Shown piece by piece: positions 57,330 through 64,000 of a stretch of DNA of 64,000 nt. Within the stretch, counting starts at the first letter, position 1. The number at the start of each line of letters is the position of its first letter. The notes under the pieces were generated by a model. It searched no databases. It was given only the letters and a program-made list of their open reading frames with translations, and was not told the DNA's origin. A program made the translations under genes and the position numbers. This stretch comes from Acidobacteriota bacterium (GTDB lineage Bacteria; Acidobacteriota; Terriglobia; UBA7540): the NCBI GenBank assembly GCA_021838785.1, contig JAKCCV010000010.1:1-64000 (forward strand). The letters run 5' to 3'.

Positions 57330-58046
57330 ATGCGGCCACACATCGCGATTATCGAGGATGAGAAAGATTTGGTGGAACTGGTGCGCTACAACCTCCGCAA
57401 AGAAGGCTTTGAGGTGGAGGGATTCACGAGCGGGCGCGAAGGCTTTGAGCATCTGCGGCGCCATCCGGCCGATCTGTTGATTCTGGATATCATGTTGCCG
57501 GATGACGACGGCCTGGAACTCTGCCGACGACTTCGCGCTCAGGAGCGCACGCGCTCCTTACCAGTGATTTTTCTGACCGCCAAGGGCAGCGAGGTGGACC
57601 GAATCCTGGGGCTGGAGATGGGCGGCGATGATTACGTCACCAAGCCCTTCAGCCCACGCGAGCTGGTGGCCCGCGTCAAGGCGGTTTTGCGCCGCCGCGA
57701 CCGTTCGGAGGCGCCGCCGGAAATTATTGAGGTGGGCGATCTTCGCCTCGACGGAGCGACGCGCGAAGTCCGCTTGCGGGGCAAGTCGGTGGAATTGACG
57801 TCCCTCGAGTTCAAGCTGCTGCGCTTTTTGGCCTCGCAACCCCAGCGGGTCTTCAGCCGCGACCGGTTGCTCGACGAGGTTTGGGGAACCGACCGCTTTG
57901 TAACGCCGCGCACCGTGGATGTTCACATTCGTCGCCTGCGGGAAAAGATTGAGCCGGAGCCGAACCGGCCGCGCTACATTCAAACCGTTCGCGGCTCGGG
58001 TTACCGCTTTGCCACCCCGGCCGCCGACGCTCACGAGGCCGGATAG
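57330..58046 (+). CDS. phoB: PhoB-like response regulator
   Basis: A 238-residue OmpR/PhoB-family regulator. The receiver domain has IIEDEKDLVELV, phospho-acceptor Asp in DLLILDIMLPDDDGLELC, FLTAKGSEVDR (Thr) and DDYVTKPFSPRELVARV (Lys). The winged helix ends SPRTVDVHIRRLREKIE-like as FVTPRTVDVHIRRLREKI, then TVRGSGYRF. ATG 57330 is preferred to ATG 57309, which lies inside the promoter -10. The next gene is its kinase. Identification as PhoB rests on the downstream pst genes and Pho-box-like repeats. Confidence 0.88.
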   Translation: MRPHIAIIEDEKDLVELVRYNLRKEGFEVEGFTSGREGFEHLRRHPADLLILDIMLPDDDGLELCRRLRAQERTRSLPVIFLTAKGSEVDRILGLEMGGDDYVTKPFSPRELVARVKAVLRRRDRSEAPPEIIEVGDLRLDGATREVRLRGKSVELTSLEFKLLRFLASQPQRVFSRDRLLDEVWGTDRFVTPRTVDVHIRRLREKIEPEPNRPRYIQTVRGSGYRFATPAADAHEAG

Positions 58047-58067
58047 AGCCACCCGGCTGAGGCCATC

Positions 58068-59495
58068 TTGTTGAACCTTTTTCGGAGCCGCATCTTTCGA
58101 AGGTTCTTCCTGGGCAGCGTGCTCGTGGTTGCTGTGACCTTGCTGGCGCTCGGCTGGGAGGTGGGTCGCTTGGGCTCTTCGTCTGGGAGCGCCGTCTTCG
58201 CCTCCGGCATTGATCGGGAGATTTGGGACGTTGGGCTCTGGGGCATTCTGGCGGCTCTCGTCGTCGCGGTGGCGCTCTCTCGCCCGCTCGTCCGGCGCTT
58301 GCAGCAACTACAACACCTGGCGCAAAGACTGGCATCCTCACCCGCGCCCGATCCCAGCTTGGCGGAAACCACCGACGAGTTGGGGACGCTCGGACAGGCG
58401 CTCAACCAGGCCGCGGTGGAATTAAGCCGCGTGGTCGAGCGCCTCGGCTTGGAATCGGCGCGGCAGGAGGCTATTTTGGCCAGCATGGTGGAAGGAGTAC
58501 TGGCGGTGGATAACGAGCTGCGCGTGACGTTCTGCAATCAGGCGTTTTTGCGCGCGGTTCACTATGACGGCCCTCCGCCCGAACAGCTTCCCTTGCTCGA
58601 AGTGGTTCGCGACCCGAGCCTGTTGGACGTCCTGACGCGCGTGCTGGTTTCCGGCGAGCTGGTCAAAGGGCGCATTCGTCTGACAGGGCCCGAGGGACGC
58701 TCCTTGGAAGTGCAGGCGTCGCCGCTCACCGCGCCGCCACGAACCGGAGCGATCGCCATTTTCCACGACATCACGGACATGGAGCGGCTGGAACGCGTGA
58801 GAACGGATTTCGTGGCCAACGTTTCCCACGAGCTGCGCACGCCGCTCGCCGCCATTCGTGGCTATGCGGAGACCTTGCTGGAAGGGGCGCTCGAAGACAA
58901 GGAGCATAACCGACAGTTCCTTGAAATCATCAAGAATCATGCCATCCGCTTGAACAACGTGGCCTCGGACCTGCTCACGCTGACCGAACTTGAATCCAAA
59001 ACCGACCCGCCCACGACGGAAATCTTTACCGTGGCCGAATGCCTCAAGTCGGCGTTGGCGGTGGTTGAGCCGGAAGCCCGCGCCCGCAACGTCCGCATTG
59101 AGTGGGAGCGCGGAGACGAGCTGAAGCTCGAAGGCGAGCGTCATCGCTTTGAGCAGGCGCTGGTCAATCTCCTGAACAATGCCATCAAGTTCAACCGGCC
59201 GGGTGGCGAAGTTCACGTGAGCGCAGGCCGCGCGGAAGACGGCCGGGCGCGCATTGCCGTCCGAGACACGGGCATCGGCATCCCGTCGCAGGACCTCGAC
59301 CGCATCTTTGAGCGCTTTTACCGCGTGGATAAGGCCAAATCGCACGAAGTGGGCGGCACCGGCCTCGGTCTCTCGATTGTCAAACACGTTATCGAGCGCA
59401 TGGGCGGCACCATCCAGGTTGAAAGCGAGTTAGGGAAAGGTTCCTCCTTCACGCTGTGGCTGCCTTGCGCTGAAGCGGCGCGCAGCACGGCCTGA
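58068..59495 (+). CDS. phoR: PhoR-like sensor histidine kinase
   Basis: A 475-residue membrane kinase. Two TM helices (FFLGSVLVVAVTLLALGWEV; LWGILAALVVAVALSRPLV) flank a very short periplasmic loop, so sensing is probably not external. HAMP-like helices lead to a PAS domain (ILASMVEGVLAVDNELRVTF, IFHDITDMERLERVR), then the H box FVANVSHELRTPLAAIRGYA and the ATPase with NLLNNAIKFN, DTGIGIP and GGTGLGLSIVKH. The start is TTG 58068. It follows phoB by 21 bp. The short loop fits PhoR, which reads Pst transporter state through the membrane. Confidence 0.88.
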   Translation: MLNLFRSRIFRRFFLGSVLVVAVTLLALGWEVGRLGSSSGSAVFASGIDREIWDVGLWGILAALVVAVALSRPLVRRLQQLQHLAQRLASSPAPDPSLAETTDELGTLGQALNQAAVELSRVVERLGLESARQEAILASMVEGVLAVDNELRVTFCNQAFLRAVHYDGPPPEQLPLLEVVRDPSLLDVLTRVLVSGELVKGRIRLTGPEGRSLEVQASPLTAPPRTGAIAIFHDITDMERLERVRTDFVANVSHELRTPLAAIRGYAETLLEGALEDKEHNRQFLEIIKNHAIRLNNVASDLLTLTELESKTDPPTTEIFTVAECLKSALAVVEPEARARNVRIEWERGDELKLEGERHRFEQALVNLLNNAIKFNRPGGEVHVSAGRAEDGRARIAVRDTGIGIPSQDLDRIFERFYRVDKAKSHEVGGTGLGLSIVKHVIERMGGTIQVESELGKGSSFTLWLPCAEAARSTA

Positions 59496-59588
59496 TGTTT
59501 TGCGCCCCCTCCTACTTTACGGACGGCGTGGCATTTCCCGCCAATCGCGGGCGCCCTGTCGCACTTCCCCTGCCTGAATTTAACCAAA

Positions 59589-59606
59589 TTGTCATCATTT
59601 GTTCAG
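59589..59606 (+). promoter_or_regulatory. Pho-box-like repeat upstream of porin
   Basis: TTGTCAT (59589-59595) and TGTTCAG (59600-59606) are spaced 11 bp apart, the register of PhoB sites, whose consensus is CTGTCAT with 4-bp spacers. The first unit matches at 6 of 7 positions; the second is poor. Confidence 0.4.
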
Positions 59607-59705
59607 CTTGACTTAATCTGGCTCGCACAGACTTAGCCTTTCAAGAAACTTAAATTGGCGTCGGTCGTGGGCTTGAGAGGAAATCCAACGCTCAACAGGA
59701 GACAA

Positions 59706-61430
59706 ATGAACATGAAATGTAGCATTCAGCGAAGCTTTTTGACTTTTGTAGCGACAGCGTGCGTCGTCATGGTGGCGCGAGGCGCATCAGCCGGGAAGGC
59801 GCAAGCCTCCCACCGGAGCACGGCTCAAGAGGCGACCAAATCTCCGCAATCCAACGATGCGGGGAAATCGCGCCGCCAGATCGCCTCGATTAGAAAGCAA
59901 TTGCTGAAGCAGCAGGCGGAAATCGCCCAATTGCTCGAAAGGATTCGCCAACTCGAGGCGCAGGTTGAGCCTCATCCGGCTGCGGCACGGCCGCCGGCGC
60001 CATCCGAGCAAACCACGACGGAGGCCAGCCTGACGCCGGTTGTCCCCGCCTCCAAAGCTGCCGACGCCAGCCCCGTCAGCCTTCCTGCGATGCTCGGCGG
60101 AGCGGCTTCCAGCAGCGGGGAAGCGGGCGCGCCGTCGCCGCTTCAGTTCAAGATTGGGAGTGCCTACATCACGCCGGTGGGTTTTATGGATTTCACCAGC
60201 GAATGGCGCAACCACGATGCGGGCAGCGGCATTGGAACGAACTTCGCCGGCATTCCCTACGGCAACGTCTTCCAGACCAATCTGAGCGAGTTGCGCTTCA
60301 GCATGCAGAACTCCAGGGTTGGCTTTCGTCTGGATGCGGAAGTCCATGGCGCTCACGTCATCGGTTATATGGAGTCCGACTTTTTAGGGCTCTCACCCGG
60401 CAACGCCGCCGTCAGCAGTAACAGCAACAGCCTGCGGTCACGGCTCTATTGGGTGGATGTTCGCAAAGGCGATTGGGAAGTCCTGGGCGGGCAAACTTGG
60501 AGCCTGATTACGCCGGGGCGCGACGGCATCTCGCCCTTGCCGGGAGACATTTTCTTTACCCAGGACATGGATGTGAATTACCAAGCCGGCCTGGTGTGGG
60601 GACGCATCCCCGAACTGCGAGTGGTTTATCACCCCAGCCGCCACGTGGCCTTCGCCGCGGCATTGGACAGCCCCGAACAGTACGCGGGGGGCTCGGCAGG
60701 AGGGCCGCTCATTACGTTTCCCTCGGCGCTGGCCTCAACTTACGCGAGCGAGTTGAACGTAGGCAGCAATACGTTTGGCGTGCCGAATGTGGCTCCCGAC
60801 GTTATCGCCAAATTGGCGCTCGATCCTTCCAGCCGATTCCACTTTGAGGTCGGCGGCGTGGAGCGCAACTTCAAACTGTGGAACCCCCTGAACCACCAAA
60901 CGTATTCGGCGACGGGGGGCGGCGCGTTTGCCAACCTGAATTTCCAGGTGTTTAAAGGGATGCGATTCTTGACGAATAATTTCTGGAGCGATGGCGGCGG
61001 GCGATACATCTTCGGCCAAGCACCGGACCTCATCGCCAGGGCTAATGGCAGTCCTTCGCTGATTCACTCCGGCTCCACGGTGACCGGCCTGGAATATACG
61101 CACGGCAACAGCTTGCTGTTCGGCTACTACGGCGGAATTTACGTGGCGCGAAACACCGCCATAGATGCGAACGGCAAGCTGATCGGTTACGGCTACGCGG
61201 GGTCGCCCTCCAGCCAAAACCGCGCCATCCAGGAAGCTACGGTGGGCCTCAACCAGACGCTTTGGAAAAGCGCGCGCTACGGGGCGCTGAACTTCATCAG
61301 CCAGTACTCGTATCTGACGCGCAATCCCTGGTATGTGGCCCCGGGCAGCCCAAGAAACGCCAGCCTGAACTCGGTGTTTCTGGACCTTCGCTATACGTTG
61401 CCGGGTTCGGCCCCGACCTTGGGTAAATAA
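59706..61430 (+). CDS. Outer-membrane porin, DcaP-like
   Basis: A 574-residue protein. A signal (FLTFVATACVVMVARGASA) is followed by an N-terminal coiled coil (QIASIRKQLLKQQAEIAQLL, ERIRQLEAQVEP), a Pro/Ala linker, then a beta-barrel of alternating strands from about 160 (FKIGSAYITPVGFMDFTSEW, SRLYWVDVRKGDWEVLGGQT, TLWKSARYGALNFISQYSYL). It ends with a beta strand (LDLRYTLPG), though not in Phe. This resembles trimeric DcaP-type porins. ATG 59706 has AGGAG 5 nt upstream. Position between phoR and pstS suggests anion or phosphate uptake. Confidence 0.85.
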   Translation: MNMKCSIQRSFLTFVATACVVMVARGASAGKAQASHRSTAQEATKSPQSNDAGKSRRQIASIRKQLLKQQAEIAQLLERIRQLEAQVEPHPAAARPPAPSEQTTTEASLTPVVPASKAADASPVSLPAMLGGAASSSGEAGAPSPLQFKIGSAYITPVGFMDFTSEWRNHDAGSGIGTNFAGIPYGNVFQTNLSELRFSMQNSRVGFRLDAEVHGAHVIGYMESDFLGLSPGNAAVSSNSNSLRSRLYWVDVRKGDWEVLGGQTWSLITPGRDGISPLPGDIFFTQDMDVNYQAGLVWGRIPELRVVYHPSRHVAFAAALDSPEQYAGGSAGGPLITFPSALASTYASELNVGSNTFGVPNVAPDVIAKLALDPSSRFHFEVGGVERNFKLWNPLNHQTYSATGGGAFANLNFQVFKGMRFLTNNFWSDGGGRYIFGQAPDLIARANGSPSLIHSGSTVTGLEYTHGNSLLFGYYGGIYVARNTAIDANGKLIGYGYAGSPSSQNRAIQEATVGLNQTLWKSARYGALNFISQYSYLTRNPWYVAPGSPRNASLNSVFLDLRYTLPGSAPTLGK

Positions 61431-61562
61431 GTGGGCTACCCAGTGCTGATTTTTGAGCAAATCTTCACCCCTTGGACGGCCGGCCCATCCCCCGGCCGGC
61501 CAACCCCGAAGCGACGGAGCTTCCGGCGGGGGATCGGCGCCGGTCGGCAAGCTCTAACGTTC

Positions 61563-61591
61563 GCGTCACGCAGTTGTAACGAAATTGTAAC
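61563..61591 (+). promoter_or_regulatory. Pho box before pstS
   Basis: Three 7-mers lie in an 11-bp register: GCGTCAC (61563), TTGTAAC (61574) and TTGTAAC (61585), separated by GCAG and GAAA. Two are identical. The 7-4-7 layout is that of PhoB-binding direct repeats (CTGTCAT/C). They end 33 nt before the pstS start. Confidence 0.65.
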
Positions 61592-61623
61592 AATCGAATT
61601 TCAAAATAAAGGAGGATATTTTT

Positions 61624-62715
61624 GTGAAAAGACTGAAGTCTATTACGGTCGGGGTACTCACAGCCGTTATCGCCGTCTTGGCGGTGGCGGGGAAGGGGGC
61701 GATGTCATCGGCCAGCCCGCTGCCAACGCCGCCTGCCGACATCAATATCTTGGAAACCGGGTCCAGCCTGCTCTATCCGCTTTTTCAACTCTGGATTCCG
61801 TATTACACCAAAGCCAACCCCGGGGTGAGAATCACGCCGCAATCCACCGGCAGCGGCACAGGGATTGCTCAGGCGGTCGCCGGCATCGTTCAGATCGGAG
61901 CTTCCGACGCTTATATGAGCGACGTGCTGGTGCGGCAACACCCGCTGCTGAACATTCCGCTCTGCATCTCGATGCAAATGGTGAACTACAATTTGCCGGG
62001 CCTCAATCGCCAGCATCTGAAGCTGAGTGGGCCGGTGCTGGCGGGCATCTACCAAGGCCAGATTCGCTATTGGGATGATGCCGCCATCAAAGGGCTGAAT
62101 CCGGGCGTGGCCTTGCCGCATCACCTCATCATTCCCGTGCATCGGACCGACGGTAGTGGCGACACGTTCATTTTTACGCAGTACCTCTCCTTCAGCACGC
62201 CTGCTTGGGCCAATAGCGTCAGCTACGGGACCACCGTCAGTTGGCCGCCAGTTTCCGGAGGCCTCGGCGCCGAAGGCAACCCCGGCATGGTGACGGCGAT
62301 TCAGGACAATCCTTATTCGATCGCCTACATCGGCACCAGCTTCGAAAACGCTATTGAAAAGGCCGGGCTCGGCCTCGCCTTGCTGAAGAATCGCAACGGC
62401 AATTTTGTGTTGCCTTCCGCTAAGACCGCGGAAGCGGCCGCCGCTCAGATGGTGCCCAAGACACCGCCCGACGAGCGCATCAGCCTGATTTTCGCGCCCG
62501 GAGCCGATTCCTATCCCATCATCAATTACGAATACGCCTTGGTGAGCCGGCAGCAACCCTCGGCCGAGATGGCGGCAGCGTTGCGCAAGTTCTTCACGTG
62601 GGCCATTAGCCCGCGCGGGGGCAATGCGCCGCACTTTATGAAGGCCGTCCATTTTGTTCCGCTTCCGGCCCCGGTTGTCAAACTGAGCGCAGCGCAGATT
62701 GCGCAGATTCATTAA
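61624..62715 (+). CDS. pstS: Phosphate-binding protein PstS
   Basis: A 363-residue periplasmic binding protein of the high-affinity phosphate ABC transporter. A signal (SITVGVLTAVIAVLAVAG) is followed by ETGSSLLYPLFQLWIPYYTK, the phosphate loops QSTGSGTGIAQAVAG and PVHRTDGSGDTFIFTQYLS, and IGASDAYM. No lipobox is evident, so it is probably soluble. GTG 61624 has AAGGAGG about 8 nt upstream. A Pho box lies just before it. Two hairpins separate it from pstC and probably allow more PstS than permease to be made. Confidence 0.94.
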   Translation: MKRLKSITVGVLTAVIAVLAVAGKGAMSSASPLPTPPADINILETGSSLLYPLFQLWIPYYTKANPGVRITPQSTGSGTGIAQAVAGIVQIGASDAYMSDVLVRQHPLLNIPLCISMQMVNYNLPGLNRQHLKLSGPVLAGIYQGQIRYWDDAAIKGLNPGVALPHHLIIPVHRTDGSGDTFIFTQYLSFSTPAWANSVSYGTTVSWPPVSGGLGAEGNPGMVTAIQDNPYSIAYIGTSFENAIEKAGLGLALLKNRNGNFVLPSAKTAEAAAAQMVPKTPPDERISLIFAPGADSYPIINYEYALVSRQQPSAEMAAALRKFFTWAISPRGGNAPHFMKAVHFVPLPAPVVKLSAAQIAQIH

Positions 62716-62778
62716 GCGGGCAGCCAACCCTTCAGCCGCTTAAGGCTCGCGGAGGAATGGCACGAAACGCCGCGAGCC
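62712..62778 (+). promoter_or_regulatory. Tandem hairpins between pstS and pstC
   Basis: TTAAGCGG (62712-62719) pairs with CCGCTTAA (62736-62743), and GGCTCGCGG (62744-62752) pairs with CCGCGAGCC (62770-62778). Both stems are perfect and they abut. The first begins at the pstS stop codon. Neither is followed by a T-run, so mRNA protection or attenuation is likelier than full termination. Confidence 0.6.
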
Positions 62779-62857
62779 GACACAAGAAGGGAAGAAGAAG
62801 GTTGAGATTCGGCGCGAGCCTTGAGGGGCACGCGCCGAGTTTGTCCAGAGGGAAAAG

Positions 62858-63817
62858 ATGAACTTCCGCCGATTCACGGCACTTCTGGGGAGCGTCGTCG
62901 GCGCCACGCTCATCGTGATGGTGGCTTTTCTGGGCATCTACGCCTGGCCGGCGATTCGGTTTAATGGCTGGCACTTTTTGACCCAAAACAACTGGAATTT
63001 AGGAAATCTTTACGCCAATCCCATAACGATCCGCGGCCAGCAAATTCTGCCCGCGGCTCACTACGGCATTCTATTTCTGATTGCCGGCACCTTGCTGAGC
63101 ACGGCCATTGCGATTTCGCTGGCAGTCCCGGTCGGCGTGGGGGCGGCGATTTTCCTGGCGGAAGGCACACCGCCCATGCTGCGCTCATGGGTTTCCTTGT
63201 TTGTCGAGCTGTTGGCGGCGATTCCGAGCGTGGTGTACGGTCTTTGGGGTTACGTGGTGGTGATTCCGTTTCTTTCCCATCGTGTCTATCCGTGGATGGC
63301 CAAATATCTTGGCTTCATCCCCTTTTTGGGAGGCCACGCCGGGAGCGGCTATGGCCTGCTGACGTGCGGCCTGGTGCTGACGTTGATGATTGTGCCGCTC
63401 ATCACGGCGACCCTGCGCGACGCCTTGGTGAGCCAGGGAGCCAGCCGACGCGAGGCCGCTGTGGCGCTCGGCGCCAGCCGCTTTGAGACGGTTTGGACCG
63501 TCCTGTTGCCGGAGGTGCGACGGGTGTTGATCGGCTCAAGCATCCTCGCCACCGGCCGCGCCCTGGGCGAGACGATGGCCGTGCTGATGATCAGCGGCAA
63601 TGCTGTCAACTATTTGCCGCACAACATCTATGCTCCCATTTCGACCATGGCGTCCTTCATCGTCTCGCAATTGGATAGTGCCTTGACGGATCCGACGGGC
63701 ATGGCCGTGCGCGCGCTCGCCGAGGTGGCGCTGGCGCTCTGCCTGATTTCCATTTTGGTCAACGGGCTGGCGCGCGTGCTGCTCTATTATCAAGATCGTC
63801 ACAGCCTAGGGGTGTAG
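62858..63817 (+). CDS. pstC: Phosphate ABC transporter permease PstC
   Basis: A 319-residue inner-membrane permease with about six helices. The N-terminal TM (LGSVVGATLIVMVAFLGIYA) is followed by a periplasmic loop, GILFLIAGTLLSTAIAISLA, FVELLAAIPSVVYGLWGYVV and the ABC-coupling EAA loop in GASRREAAVALGASRFETVW, then GRALGETMAVLMISGN, the PstC/PstA family signature. It starts after the hairpin pair and ends 2 bp before pstA. Confidence 0.93.
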   Translation: MNFRRFTALLGSVVGATLIVMVAFLGIYAWPAIRFNGWHFLTQNNWNLGNLYANPITIRGQQILPAAHYGILFLIAGTLLSTAIAISLAVPVGVGAAIFLAEGTPPMLRSWVSLFVELLAAIPSVVYGLWGYVVVIPFLSHRVYPWMAKYLGFIPFLGGHAGSGYGLLTCGLVLTLMIVPLITATLRDALVSQGASRREAAVALGASRFETVWTVLLPEVRRVLIGSSILATGRALGETMAVLMISGNAVNYLPHNIYAPISTMASFIVSQLDSALTDPTGMAVRALAEVALALCLISILVNGLARVLLYYQDRHSLGV

Positions 63818-63819
63818 TT

Positions 63820-64000
63820 ATGGCCACGACCGCGACGGAGATTTGCGCCCCTGATCGGCGCGCACGGCGCGGTTCCTTGCTCCGCCGGCGCTTGTTTGAT
63901 TTGGTCGGTTGGGGCTCGAGCGCGCTGGCGTTGCTGCTGCTGGGCGGCGCGATGCTGTGGATTCTAGGGGTCGTTTTCCTGCGCGGCTTAAGCGCCCTCT
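63820..64000 (+). CDS. pstA: Phosphate ABC transporter permease PstA, 5' part
   Basis: The first 60 codons are present and the window ends within the gene. The cytoplasmic N-tail is basic (PDRRARRGSLLRRRLFDLVG), and the first TM helix is SALALLLLGGAMLWILGVVF. Identity rests on position 2 bp after pstC and on the N-terminal arrangement; the EAA loop is beyond the window. Confidence 0.75.
   Translation, partial: MATTATEICAPDRRARRGSLLRRRLFDLVGWGSSALALLLLGGAMLWILGVVFLRGLSAL

Overview
The window is GC-rich bacterial DNA that most resembles a chromosome fragment of an Acidobacteriota species. This placement is an inference. It rests on the acidobacterial-style VWFA secreted protein (11529-12668), the CRTAC1/ASPIC plus TPR pair (30855-34035), several conserved small proteins of that phylum, and a K+-independent membrane pyrophosphatase (44236-46887). 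No rRNA operon, CRISPR array or intact prophage is visible.

Layout. 1-512: tandem repeat and a broken methyltransferase. 445-7241 (minus strand): surface-glycan cluster with a GT4, a methyltransferase, a GT2-deacetylase fusion, a flippase and a GT2. 7636-9271: small membrane protein and aldo/keto reductase. 9404-11211: tRNA-Leu(UAA) and tRNA-Pro(CGG) flanking a decayed mobile island (frameshifted HTH gene, HsdR-like helicase fragment, IS3-type OrfA fragment). 11529-17996: VWFA protein, galE, two GT9, a GT4 and an initiating phosphoglycosyltransferase, a second glycan cluster. 18132-20385: conserved protein, then an HTH-Mop regulator next to a MOT1-type molybdate permease. 20730-24211: bactofilin, two conserved proteins, a cold-shock gene behind a leader terminator, and an exported protein. 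24256-36205 (minus): aconitase, FNR-like regulator with a STAS partner, sigma-54 activator, CRTAC1-TPR pair, argS. 36455-40688: rpiB, small membrane protein, GAF-GAF-PP2C phosphatase, DUF2961 hydrolase. 40886-42812: restriction-modification locus with a DpnI-type winged-helix remnant. 43095-46887: 2-hydroxyacid dehydrogenase and membrane pyrophosphatase. 47205-52292: L-rhamnose catabolic operon. 52354-56239 (minus): RND pump fragment, PpiC foldase, GH20 hexosaminidase. 56470-64000: TPR-like membrane protein and a phosphate regulon (PhoB/PhoR-like pair, porin, pstS, pstC, start of pstA).

Genes that work together. The two glycan clusters together supply lipid-linked initiation (17295-17996), sugar-nucleotide interconversion (galE), elongation (six glycosyltransferases) and export (flippase). 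The rhamnose operon converts L-rhamnose to rhamnulose, then its 1-phosphate, then cleaves it and oxidises the lactaldehyde. In the phosphate regulon, 11-bp-phased direct repeats lie before pstS and, more weakly, before the porin.

The main points of novelty are these: a near-consensus promoter followed about 60 nt later by a perfect intrinsic terminator ahead of the cold-shock gene; a three-helix stem-loop at 11312-11387; the mobile-element graveyard at the 3' end of tRNA-Pro; the GT2-NodB fusion; and a trio of DnaA-box-like 9-mers at 52584-52617. No wholly new defence system was recognised.
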